Assembly (NCBI RefSeq): GCF_010093595.1 | Contig: NW_022985440.1 | Span: forward strand, 1,269,609-1,333,608 | Direction of reading: 5' to 3' | DNA length: 64,000 bases | Origin: Mytilinidion resinicola | Lineage: Eukaryota > Ascomycota > Dothideomycetes > Mytilinidiales > Mytilinidiaceae | In this document: positions 48,197 through 58,838 of the stretch, in pieces | Numbering within the stretch: position 1 is the stretch's first letter | How the letters are laid out: each line of letters opens with the position of its first letter | Program-made: the position numbers and the translations under genes | The notes under the pieces: model-generated | Seen by the model: only the letters and a program-made list of their open reading frames with translations | Told to the model about the DNA's origin: nothing | The model's database searches: none

Positions 48197-50457
48197 TCAA
48201 TCACGACCGCGGGCCCTATACGGGCTATTACATCGGCGGTGTGCTTCTTGACGGATCATTTTCTTTAGCAACTTCCACCTCTGCTTCATATCAATTCCAT
48301 GCCCACCTCTTCTATCGTATATTCTATCCGCCTTAGCTTGTAGTTTGAAGCGTGTAGCTTGGTTCAAGCCCTTGTATTTGGCAAGAAGGAAATTAATGTT
48401 CATCGAGCTTCTGTGGCTAGATCTTCGCCTTGCCTCTCCCTGAGGGTCCTCACTGTACACTCTCTGGCGACTTGAGCGCTCGTCGTCTGGATCAAATGTC
48501 CAAACTCGGTCAATTTGCCATCTCCTGCCTAATCGGGTCCATGGCACCAAGTGACGAGTTACGAAGTCTCGGTGTTTATGCGTAGCCCAATCTTGGATCT
48601 GGTCAATTAATGTCAGAAGCTCGTACGCTCGCTTTTGGTTGACGACGCGGCCGCTCCAGACTCTTTGGAAGATCTGTGTCGTGCGTCAGTCACGTCCTTA
48701 ATGTGGTGTATATCACTTACGTATACGTAGTCGCTCACTCGCCCATTTTCAACGTGAACCGGGTGGACCCAATCAGCACATTCAGTATCTACTTTCTCTC
48801 GAGGTCGTCGGTATCCCACATTAATATGCCACTGAGCGCCATATGAGGTTAGAGCGAATACTTGGAAATTGCGGCTTTCATGTGTTTGGTAGGCCGTAGG
48901 ATAGCCACTTGAGTCAGGTGTACGAGCCAGACAGTCTAGCATATCAAGATACGCAGCTCCGGCAGCGAGCGCTTGACTTCGTGCCTCTCTACAGTCTCCT
49001 GCCCATCCTTTGGCCTCGTACACGCCCCACGGGAATATGAGGCTGGTATCATCACGATCCATTCGGGGGTCTACAGCAAATCCAAATTCGGCATAAAGTA
49101 AGTTGAGCTGGTCTTCGCACAGCTGTTTATCGAGACCGAAAGCAGGTTGGGACTCAGGAGAGCCCGTTGGGATCATCGAGAGACCGAAAGTTGCATCAGG
49201 AATCCGTTTGATGGTGCGAGACTCTCCGGTGAGGGTGCCTTTGTATTTGTCGGTTTCGGCATACACTCAGGTTGAAAATTGATGTGAACTCTGTCTTATT
49301 TCGGGGGCCCGAAGGCCAAACTATATACTACGTAGGAAGTGACTGTATGCATAGGCAGAAGCACTAATTGGAGGCAGCAGTAGGCAGCATTAGGCAGGGT
49401 AGGCCACCGTACCCCAACCCCTCTCTGTAGAAGTTGTAACTGGCTAGGCATGTAGGCAGCTACTATGCCAGCAACTCCAAGTCTGTACGTAGGTGACCGT
49501 GAACCGTATGAGTTGTTGATCCTAGGTTGTAGCTGTTACAACCCGAGTCATACCTAGCCCGATATTCACGCTTGTCGCTGGAATAGTGGTTAGCTTAGAG
49601 GCTCATCAAGAGGTAATTAATGGTAAACATACGCTGCCAGATGAGGGTGATCCCTGATTCTGCCAAATATATCCGACCACGCATCGGCTTCCCAGGCGTA
49701 CTCACTCTTAGTGAACCTTTCGTTGTTCTGCGTATGCTTCATGAGAACTTCAGCACGCTTCGTCCGATCCGTATTGTTATCTCGATCTCTTTGAAGAGAC
49801 GGTACGAACAGTTTGTGGCCATGAAATACACGATCTGGGTCAAAAGAATCGTGATAATACACTCCTTGTGCTCTCTGCGCGGCATCGTCCAGATGGTCCT
49901 TGCTGATACCTTCACTGCGCTCATTCTTTAGCCATCCTGGAGAACTGTTTGTCTCATTAGTTTATCTCTCGACGTAAAGAGGTCCATTTTTGCAGTACCT
50001 ATCGTATGCATAAAAACTATTGATAGCCATTTCAATATTCATGTCGGACATTCTTGCAGTCATTCTCTGCATTGGAGGGAGGTATGTGCTGAAGTTACTG
50101 CTGTATCCACGCAAGTCACGTCCCTCGGCCACGATACTTTCCCATAGGTCATGACCTCCGTCTCGTCTGTCCATATCTGAAACTTCCGTTTACTTGTCTG
50201 AACAGTGAAGTGCCTCGAAATAGAACTTCCCGCCAAAGCAAAGGGTGTGTAGTGGCACAGATGCGCTGGTGAAACGGTGAAGCCTCCAAGCGTTCGTAAC
50301 AAGTAGAGGGCTTATCTCTCCCAGGCAGCGATGGAGCAGACGAGGGGGTAGTCGCAAAGTTGCGGCACAGCTGTCCCCGTGATCTGTCAACCAAATCGGC
50401 TAAGCGCGCGCGAATTCCTTCATGCATTAAGGACCTAGCGAGTGGGAGTTTGTACAT
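48197..50457 (-). pseudogene. Nuclease-like conserved fungal protein gene, split by the 363-bp element
   Basis: Pieces in order on the minus strand: LLWREVLFRGTSLFRQVN to GQTRRRS (to about 50152), a frameshift, DLWESIVAEGRDLRGYSS to LYVER, a TAA at 49962-49964, and GVYYHDSFDPDRVFHGHKLF. Next come KHTQNNERFTKSEYAWEADA and RIRDHPHLAA, then the element. After it, KGTLTGESRTIKRIPDATFG and SLIFPWGVYEAKGWAGDCRE follow, then a canonical intron at about 48689-48737 joining DYVY-IFQRVWSGRVVNQK, and a last exon to 48197. The acidic residues before VYEAKGW resemble the D...ExK active site of PD-(D/E)XK nucleases; that reading is inference. The gene was already or later damaged by a frameshift and a CAA-to-TAA change. 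Confidence 0.62.
49265..49627 (+). mobile_element. 363-bp non-autonomous element with 5-bp target duplication
   Basis: CATAC occurs at 49260-49264 and again at 49628-49632, flanking a 363-bp insert. Deleting the insert and one CATAC copy rejoins the host frame on the minus strand as RDHPHLAA-YAETDKYKGT, which is strong evidence for a real insertion. Neither end shows TG...CA or terminal inverted repeats. Inside are a hairpin (GGTTGTA at 49525-49531 with TACAACC at 49537-49543) and several GTAGGCAGC-like words at 49370-49470. There is no coding capacity. The 99 bp at 49265-49363 recur inverted at 1-99 with the same terminus. It could be a solo LTR with unusual ends, a SINE-like element or a truncated family. 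Confidence 0.8.
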
Positions 50458-50764
50458 GACTGCCGGAATATATTACACAGACCGCGTTCGAGGAGTACGC
50501 GTCGCTCATGATATAAGGCGCGACACGTTTTGTGTCGAAAATTCTAGAGAGTTGTGTGAGGGTTTCGATGTAATTTTAGGATCTAGACATCGATTACTTC
50601 CCGGGCATACTCACATTTGATCCAACAAAAGGCTGCGAATATGTTGGCTTTTCTCTGTGCTCTTGGTGATTTATTCGCCTCTTTTTAGCAATTTAAGCTG
50701 ACCACACCCTTAATCTGTCTCCTAATCTGTCTTTTCTACTAATGCATTCTTCTGTCTTGATGTT

Positions 50765-51025
50765 AAATGATGATCAACATACGAAGCTCAGGCTTAGATA
50801 TCTACCAACCCATTATCGGTGTCAGATACCGCCCTTCGCTAGCTTTCTGAATGCCTTTAACGTCCATCAGAGTGTCATACACTCTAGCTCTTCTCCCGGC
50901 CCATTCATTTTCAGTCTTCAAGATCAACCCATACGGACCTCTATCTGACTGATGATAGCAGATCTGCAAATCGGGAGGGAGTATCTTCGATTGCGTCTAA
51001 AAACGTGTGCAGCTCGTAAGCGCGC
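50765..51025 (-). pseudogene. Duplicated C-terminal fragment of the neighbouring HET gene
   Basis: The + strand text at 50885-50960 (CATTTTCAGTCTTCAAGATCAACCCAT and following) matches 54985-55045 in the C-terminal part of the intact HET gene. Similarity continues from about 50765 to 51020 with deletions and many transitions. No open frame survives. It is a relic of a tandem duplication about 4 kb from the intact gene. Confidence 0.6.
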
Positions 51026-51110
51026 GCGAATACATTCATGCGTTCGCAAGCTCACGACGGAAACTCAACACAAACTCGGAATAAACGAGTGGTGCAGGCC
51101 GAATATCTCA
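51018..51110 (-). repeat. Fragment resembling the 5' end of the nuclease-like gene
   Basis: TAAGCGCGCGCGAATACATT at about 51018 matches TAAGCGCGCGCGAATTCCTT at 50399, and weaker similarity continues toward 51060. This joins a piece of the nuclease-like gene directly to the HET relic, making a chimeric degraded block. Confidence 0.4.
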
Positions 51111-52042
51111 AACGAATGTTGTTGCACATCCAAAAAGTTTTTTAAGCCCCCTAGCCTGGTGCTGGTGCTCATTTTGAGGTGCTGCGTGTCAGAGGCTACG
51201 ATGCTCATATTTTCCGATACTCATCGAAGTCTGTTTTTCAACTTTAGAGATCATCAGTGAAACACGGACTCAGATTTCAAGTTCATCACCAATGTGCTGC
51301 AAAATTTCAACAGCATTATGATGTCGAGATAGAATACGAGAACAGAACGTGAAAAAAAAGTGGCCATTCCAAAGATGCGACGGTCGGCGTTGAGATGCTC
51401 GTATCTCGATGGACGAATAAACTCGATCATATGCGAGAATCATGAGAAGGCGCTGTACTGTCGTAGTCGTCTATGCCGTTCTTGTAGATTGATGCCTTTG
51501 AGGGACACCTCTATTGATGGTAAGAGCCGATGATGACGATAGGTGATTTCGCTGAGTCGTGCTAGTGATTACACTTTCAAGCCCTGACTCGAGGTCCTAT
51601 CCCTTTACTTAGTCCCAATTTCTACTACCGGTTTCCTCTAAGCTATCTTGCACTCATAACTTAAGTTGTCATCGCCAAATGTCCCTCCGGAACTGCTGGG
51701 CCTAAGATTGAAACCCTAGCATCGGTCTCCTAACTTCGTTGATATACCAGCAACATGCATCATTACCGAAATGTAATGTCAGCCGGCTTGCGGCTCACTG
51801 GACAACGACAAGAGTCGCGGTATTGTGGATGAGAACTAAGTATGTAACGAAAATGCTCGCAGTACTGAAGTGAAGGTAAGATAATGCTAGCTGGCTGTTG
51901 CCTTGCGGCGCAGTAAGGCTACCTGCATACTCATGGTTACACCAAGCTCACAGCCCCTCAAATACTTTGTAGACATCACCTTCATGACCCTAATCTTCGC
52001 TCACACAGCCAACTTCGTTATCTCTTCACCAACATCTGCAAA
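51111..52042. other. Intergenic, upstream of the CCCH-RBR gene
   Basis: No gene recognised. The last 100 bp before 52043 are pyrimidine-rich, as expected of a fungal promoter and leader. Confidence 0.4.
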
Positions 52043-54719
52043 ATGACAGTGTGTAGATTCTTTCTACAGGGGCGATGTGTCAAAGGAAATTCATGTTCAT
52101 TCAGTCATGATGTTGGTGCTGCACCAGTCCCTCCAGCCTTGCCTGATATCCAGGGCTTGAACCTCCGTCGTAGGGACCACGCAACCGATCAACCATCTAT
52201 GACCTCTGAAATGCCTTGCCGCTTTTTCCAGAGCGGGACATGCCGAAAGGGAAGTAAATGCTCATTCGCTCATGTACCTTCACTTCCGGATGGCGGAGAT
52301 GTGATTGCCGAACCAACGTTCAATACTCCGGCTTCAATACCAGGGGATACCCGTCATCTCCTCCCTTGCAAGTACTTCTTGCAAGGATCCTGCCGCAACG
52401 GAGCAAACTGTCCATTTTCCCACTCCAACGACACGACATCTGGAAGCCAGCCTGAACTAGGTTTGAAGATCAGCGTAGGTCTTGAAAGCTGCCTATGTAA
52501 CCTCAATGGCGATAACTAAGTGGTTATAGGACCTAGGAGACCATGACGACTTCTCACGCGAATACTCTGGGGTATATGCGCAGTTCGAGGATGGCGGTCG
52601 GGTATCTAAGGTCAACCTACCCTCGGATTTCTCCTCAATCCGTATGAGTGGTCTGGCCGCCGACAGCACCCCAGCTTCAGTCTCCACTCTTATTGGGAGC
52701 TTCGGGTTTGAGGTACCGGCTCGAAGTGTACGCATTCTGCGGTTAGGAGAGATAGCTAGTGCACTGGTCAAAGTCGAGGATCCGCTATTTGCCAAAAGCT
52801 TTTGCGCAATAGTCAAATCGAGACCCGATGCTCAGGGTCCCGTATTCGAGGTTCAGTCTATCCCGTCATCCACTACATCGAGAGCAGCTGGCCGCCGTGT
52901 TAGCTGTAACAAGGTTCATATATCTTGGCATAAACCCACCCGCGCTGTCTGGATGAATTTCGGAAACGAAGACATAGCCAAACGAGCAAGTGAGAGGTTC
53001 AACAGTGGCCTATACAAGATTTTGGGTCAGAAAGTCAGTGCCGATCCGCCAAATCATAGCCCCTCCCGTGGCAGAAACCCCGTAGCGTGGACCTTGACTT
53101 TGAAAGGCGTGCCAAGCTACGCCACAAAATCCAACATTGAAGACTCGATATTTTTAAGGCAAGATAGACCGCGACACTACGAGCTTGGCAAGTGTGGGGA
53201 GTTCTTTAGCACAGAGACCACGGCGGTATTCGTGGAGTCTTTATTCGCCAACATCGGACCTAACGAGTTCCATTGGGACCCCTCCCAGTCACATGGAAAA
53301 CGTTTCAAAGTAGTGGCCAGGTTTGAAGAGGAAGCGGATGCTCGAGAGTCTGTTCGTACGCTGCATGATCAAAGTCAAGGCTTTCTAAATACAGGAAAAT
53401 TGACGGTGCAGCTGGTCAACTCTGCAAAGTTCAAGATATCTACAATGATATACGATGCTCTAGAGGAGCAGCTTGCCATACATGCCAAAGAATGGAGGCA
53501 AGCGCATCTTCAGTACAAAGTCTACCGTAACACAGACCCACTTCAGCTGTTCACAACACTGAAAGTTGAGGGCGAGAGCACCAAAGACGTCTCCAACGCG
53601 ACAAATTTATTAGAGCGAACCATCGGCGGAGAGACTATAGAGGACGCAGGGATGCCGGTCTGGAGTGCGGCTCTTTCTAGCAATGGAACAACATATCGTC
53701 TCATCAAACAGATTCAAGATGAGCATGGAATTCTCCTTATTCGCAACAAGGCAAAGAAGCACTTGAAATTCTTCGGTCCGCATGAGAAATATCCAATCGT
53801 TCTGGAGGCCGTTTTGAGGGCTATCAAATCAGACCCTATAGCCACTCACGCCATTGAGCTGGACCCGGCTGATTTCCTTTGGGCTTGTAGTGGAGGACTG
53901 AGGCGAATCATCAGTGCCCTTGGGGACGATGCAGTCGCCTTCGATGTCGTCTCACGTCCAAAACGAATTATCATCACTGGCACCGAGGAGCAATATCTTT
54001 CTGCTCTGATAATGATACAGAGAAAGGACGCGCACGTCGAGCCACCAGATGCGTCTCTCGCTAATGAAGACTGCACCGTATGCTGGACCGAAGCTGACAA
54101 TCCAATTCGCACTAATTGCAGCCACATCTACTGCCTCGAATGCTTCGGCGATATGTGCGTAGCAGCTGGCTCCCAGGACAAAGAGTTTTCTCTCAACTGT
54201 CAAGGGGACATGGGAAATTGCGGAAAAGTATTCACTCTGCTCGAGCTCCAAAATCATCTATCGTCGAATACTTTCGAAGAAGTCCTCGAAGCATCTCTCA
54301 AATCCTACATTAGCCGTCGCCCACAAGACTTTCACAACTGTCCAACGCCAGACTGCGGTTACACCTACCGAGTGACCCCCAACGCAAACACTCATACCTG
54401 TCAGAATTGTCTCGAAGTCACCTGCACCGCGTGCCACGGCCAGCACGGTTCCATGAGCTGTGCTGCATACAAGGACCTCAAATCTGGCGGCGTTGAAGCA
54501 TTTGAGCAATTCAAGAGGGAAAACGGCATCAAAGACTGTCCAATCTGCAAGACTCCGATAGAGAAGACCGAAGGATGCGATCATATGACTTGCGGAGGGT
54601 GCAAGACGCACATATGCTGGGTATGTCTGAAAACTTTCAAAGACAGCAGGGCATGCTATGCTCATATGAACGAAGCGCATGGAGGTATTGGTCTGGATCA
54701 TCTACGCGACATCTGGTGA
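52043..54719 (+). CDS. CCCH zinc-finger plus RBR (RING-IBR-RING) E3 ubiquitin ligase
   Basis: Exons 52043-52474 and 52530-54719 encode 873 residues; the 55-nt intron (GTAGGT, branch AACTAAG, ATAG) is phase 0 and gives LKIS-DLGDHDDFSREY. Three CCCH fingers occupy about residues 4-125: CRFFLQGRCVKGNSCSFSH, CRFFQSGTCRKGSKCSFAH and CKYFLQGSCRNGANCPFSH. The central 450 residues contain RRM- or KH-like alternation but no motif I can name. The C terminus is an RBR: RING1 from CTVCWTEADNPIRTNCSHIY, an IBR with CPTPDCGYTYRV and CLEVTCTACHG, then RING2 CPICKTPIEKTEGCDHMTCG, whose EGC cysteine corresponds to the thioester-forming residue of RBR ligases. It is likely an RNA-associated ubiquitin ligase; targets are unknown. 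Confidence 0.92.
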
Positions 54720-54838
54720 GTTCGCTGATAGTAATGATGATATATGCCTATTTCTCAACAAGCTTCCTTTCTTTATCTGCCCTTTTCAGATCCCATGCCT
54801 AGCTTCGAGAAGATTAACTTCATTTAACATTTGATGAC

Positions 54839-56928
54839 TTACTCAATGACGATCTTACGGAGCTCATGCTTAGAAATCCACCGATCCATTATTGCTGTTG
54901 GAGGCCGCACTTTGTTAGCCCTATGACTGCCCAGAACTGGCTCCATGGAAGTCCCATACACTCCGACTCTTCTCCAGGTCTGTTCATCTTCAGTCTTCAA
55001 GATCAACCCAAATGGACCTCTCCCTGACTGATAATGGCAGATCTGCAAGCACCAGACCAGGTGCGACCGCAAAGTATTCGAGGAAGCATCTTCGATCGTG
55101 TCCGAAAACGTGTTCAGCTTAGTGTCCTCTTCTAATCCTCCCGGGCCAAGCTGATACAATGAATCGTTGTACACCCATATCGCTTGTCGAACTAGCCCTT
55201 CCATCTCGATATGCCCCCCGATAGAAGCATGAAACGGGTCTGCGGGCGTGATATTATGGGACATGAGTCTTAATTTCGGATCCAAATCCAGGAACTTCTG
55301 GCTATACTCATCCTGATGCCGGAACTTGATCACACTAGACGCATCCACCGACGCCCACGACCAGGAAGGCGCGAGACAAGGCTCCGGACGCTGTTTGCAA
55401 GGACTCGAAGCGCGCGTCCACAGCAACTGCGCCAGGTCTTCGAGCCATATCCCAGCAGCGTACTGCCCGCTCAATCTTTGCCCGAAAAACCGCGCGAGTG
55501 CTGAGATCGCGGAGAGGCGGTCGCTGTGCTCGGAGAGCGAGCGCGAGCTATATTCCTCTATTATGTACCTCCATTGCTGCCGAATATCCTTGATATCGCT
55601 CGAGGTGGACCGACTATAAATAGCCATCTTCCTGTTTAGTAGCATGTAATCTGTATTCCATTGCAAGTCCTCTAGAAGAGACCTGCCGGGATCGTTCACC
55701 TTTAGATGTCCCCGGCAGACCCAGCTGCAGTACAAGGTGCCATATCGAAGGATCCGGCGGGAAAGAAATGATTCTTGCAACGTCCAGGCGCGTTTTTCGA
55801 TGGGATCAATTGCGCGACCTTCTCCTGGTTCGGAGAAGACGATAATAGAGCCCATTTTACCATCCGGGCAACGGTACGGAAGGCGAATGGAGATTGCGCG
55901 GAGGCTTGGGACCACGACGTTTCCAAGGAACCCTTCTTGCGAGCTGGCGGCGCAGGCTACAGAGATGGTAAGGTCTGCGTTCCGATATATCTCTGGCATC
56001 ATCGCGATTTCTATCACTTTATCGTCCGGATCATCTTGAATTATGCACAAGGAATCTACCCATAACAAGCGCCGGGAAAGGTTCCAGGTTGTGCGTATAG
56101 CATCTTGTATTGTTAGGTGGAGGTCAGAGAAGACTAGTTCTTGACACCGGGGCACTAGGTTTGCTTTGGTAGTCTTCATCGGTTGGTCGCCACCCCAAAC
56201 GTAGCTCAAGGCTACATACGGCTCTCGAGGAGGACTCACGAGCAGTCGCAGGTTGGGTTCAAGTCGATCATGGCTCCAATCGATATCGATGACCCTTGTC
56301 GGCATCGTCTCTACGCTTGTGGCATTACAATCTTCAAATGAGTGATCATCGAGGCACTCTTTCAGCCAAGTGCGTGCCTTACTGAAAGCTGCGTCAGAGC
56401 TTCTGCTTTGATTCGATGGCCTCCAGGGTGCATAACGAGCAGCAGGATCATCTGGAGAAATTTAGGATCTGATCAAGTATTCTTGCTGTGAGCTCCGCTC
56501 TAGAAGCCAAGTAGAGGGAAACAGAGACGCCACGAACCTTCTTCTGCAAGGATACCAAAGTGCCCAAATTCGCCAGTCCAAAACCTCTTCTCCCCCTTCA
56601 AAGACCAATGGCAGAGTAAACGCTGCGGACACATTCCGTCATTTCTTATATCTTTATGGTAAAAGTTCCCCGCGAACTCCCACTGATCATCAACCTTCCA
56701 GCCTTCCTCAACGCCGTACCCATCCACATTTCTTTCATTGTGTTCGAGCTCCCGCAGCGCCCACGCAAGAAAATCACACCCGTCTGCTGCAGCCGCTTCT
56801 ACTTTCAGCCCATTAAGTTTGAATAGCAGAGGTGCTTTATCGTCGTTTTTGTCGGAGTTCGGCTTGGGGACTTCGATAGTGATGGTTTGGCAATGGCGGC
56901 AGGAATGGGCGCGCGCTCTCAGCGTCAT
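54839..56928 (-). CDS. HET-domain protein, intact
   Basis: Exons 56928-56538 and 56451-54839 with an 86-nt intron give 667 residues (ILAEE-DDPAARYAPWRP). The start at 56928 puts MTLRARAHSCRHCQTITIEV at the N terminus, the usual Cys pair of this HET subclass; an in-frame ATG 105 nt upstream is possible. AFSKARTWLKECLDDHSFED and TMPTRVIDIDW lead into the HET domain: YVALSYVWGGDQPMKTTKAN, LLWVDSLCIIQDDPDDKVIE, MPEIYRNADLTISVACAA and EKRAWTLQESFLSRRILRYG. The C-terminal part repeats in degraded form at 50765-51025. HET proteins act in nonself recognition and programmed cell death; no specificity can be assigned. Confidence 0.92.
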
Positions 56929-57418
56929 TGTGAAGCTTGCAGTGAAAACAAGAAGTGACTGAAGCCATACTGATGCCTTGGGAGCTGCAGCTTTTGATTG
57001 TGGCGTAGTAGTTACAAGGATTATGTTTCTCATGCATGTCTTGCATTTGGGCGCCTAATCCGACATTCTCACTGGGCATATTGAGCCCATCCGACGCCTT
57101 CTGGGATATTGGAACAACACATGCACAATGAAACGCCTGAGTTTCGTCGAGATACCTGTTATAGATTGATAGATTCGAGAAAGTGGTGGATAAGTTGTGC
57201 AGGCTACTCTATGTAGAATTAGCATATTCGGATGCCCCGGAAAGCTTTAGTAACGCAATGAATAACGAGGAGAAGTATGGTAGGGTTAAGAGGGGATATC
57301 GTTAATCATTGGCGCCTATTCTAACTAGTTCTCGCAAAACTCACAAGGTTGTCCAGCTATACCCATATAGCCAGCACTCGAAACAGCCGCTCAGATATCA
57401 CGGCATCTGTCCACATAT
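56929..57418. other. Intergenic between HET and AMMECR1 genes
   Basis: This contains the HET promoter side and the 3' flank of the AMMECR1 gene. Nothing else was seen. Confidence 0.4.
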
Positions 57419-58376
57419 CTATAGCACGTCCTGTTTATTGACCCAGTCACTCCACTCCTTCCATTCCGGGTATCGAAGCTTGACCTGCTGTCCCTGATAC
57501 CGCACGACTTTTAACTTGACAGCAGTCCACTGATCTCTGCGGCCACCCCACCCAGCCTTACGCATCAAGCTGATCAGTGTATTTTCCTTGGTCCAGTCTT
57601 GCTCACGCGCGACGTCTGGAAGGTATGTCGAGCTAAGCGTTTCTCCGTTGTACTTGAAGGAGATACGTAGGCCATGTTTACCGATATCCCACGCCATAGG
57701 ATCTGGCGCGTCTTCGAAGTTTGTCAGGAGCGTGACGCCGCATTCGAGAGAGGGAAGTTCACTGCTGTCGATTCTATCGAAGCGGTGATCACCAAAGGCA
57801 CTATGGATTGACATGGCACGTTAGGCTTCCGTAATTTTCATCTAGCTCGCTTTGAACTAAGCGAACTATGACTTACGATGTTAGAGCATAGCTCCGCAGC
57901 CCGTCATCAAGCTCATGCGGCTCAAACGTGCCGATGCAGCCGCGCAAACTGGTTTCGCTGCCGAGAACGGTATTCCAGGTCACAAAAAGTGGCGATTTTT
58001 CAATTGTGGAGGGAGCTGGATTCGCTTCTCCCTTCGCCCGGCGGCCGAGAGAAAAGAATGAAGAGCCAGACGAGGACTTGGAGGTCGCCGATGAAGCTTC
58101 GCTCGGCACGGAGGATGTCGAAGCCGTGGAAGGCACAGAAGAGGAGCTTGAGGTAGCCGGGCTGGGAGCGATGAGACGGCATATAGCAGCCGGACGATGC
58201 GAATTGTCGAGAGTGGCTTCGTCCTCGTCTTCGGCGTCCTCCTCTTCGGCATCCTCCGGCCCATCGTTGTATCTGTTCCACAAGGCTTCGACCTGAGCTA
58301 GATCGAGGGGTTGCCTCCGCTCCAAACTAGCAGCTAAGGTCTCGAAACAGTAGGCGCAGTGCGCTTGGGTTGCCAT
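57419..58376 (-). CDS. AMMECR1-domain protein
   Basis: Exons 58376-57877 and 57800-57419 with a 76-nt intron (YALTS-AFGDHRFD) give 293 residues. MATQAHCAYCFETLAASLER opens the domain, and SLRGCIGTFEPHELDDGLRS carries the invariant GCIGTF motif of AMMECR1. The second exon has LPSLECGVTLLTNFEDAPDP, HGLRISFKY, YLPDVAREQDWTKENTLISL and LMRKAGWGG. An acidic and Ser-rich insert at about residues 45-115 interrupts the domain between its first helix and the GCIGTF strand, making this longer than the compact form. The molecular function is unresolved, although the family is conserved from archaea to man. Confidence 0.9.
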
Positions 58377-58838
58377 GGTTGAGGTATCTTGTCGTCAGCA
58401 GGTACGCAAGGCGGCGAGGTAGTCCACGTTGACGTATGAAAACTCAACTGTTGTCGAGAAGAACACACGCGCAGATAACGAAAGATCACAGTTTGGCAAA
58501 AAAGCACACGGGACCGAACGCATATGATAGTTGAAAATCGTAAGGGCCGCCGGACTGGGTTGAGATGAAACGGGCAGCTGGGTTTCGCTCTCCGGTTGGT
58601 TTAGCAAAGCATGGAGCTCATATTGTCGGGTTATTGTCAAATGCGATGCTCTGGAAAACCGCCGGCAGCTTGTCGAAGGGCGAGGAGGAAGGAGGAGGAC
58701 TGAGAGCGGAGAGTGAGGGCGGGGAGGACCGGAGTTGGTGGTGCCCCGCCATGATCAGATGGGATGGAGGTTGAGCTTTGACATATTCTAGCTGTACGTG
58801 ATGTCTCTATGCAACCTTATCGGCATTGTGCTTTTGAA
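58377..58838. other. Intergenic, upstream of AMMECR1
   Basis: Promoter side of the AMMECR1 gene. A purine-rich stretch lies at 58680-58735. No gene was recognised. Confidence 0.4.

Noticed and set aside
48088..48336. 82-residue + frame
   Set aside because: It overlaps the last exon of the nuclease-like gene on the opposite strand and has no independent support.
49265..49632. Introner-like element, i.e. an inserted intron with GTATGT donor and CTGAG acceptor
   Set aside because: The donor and acceptor phases do not agree (phase 2 against phase 1). The 5-bp CATAC duplication with exact frame restoration explains the junctions better, and the length is far above that of described introner elements.
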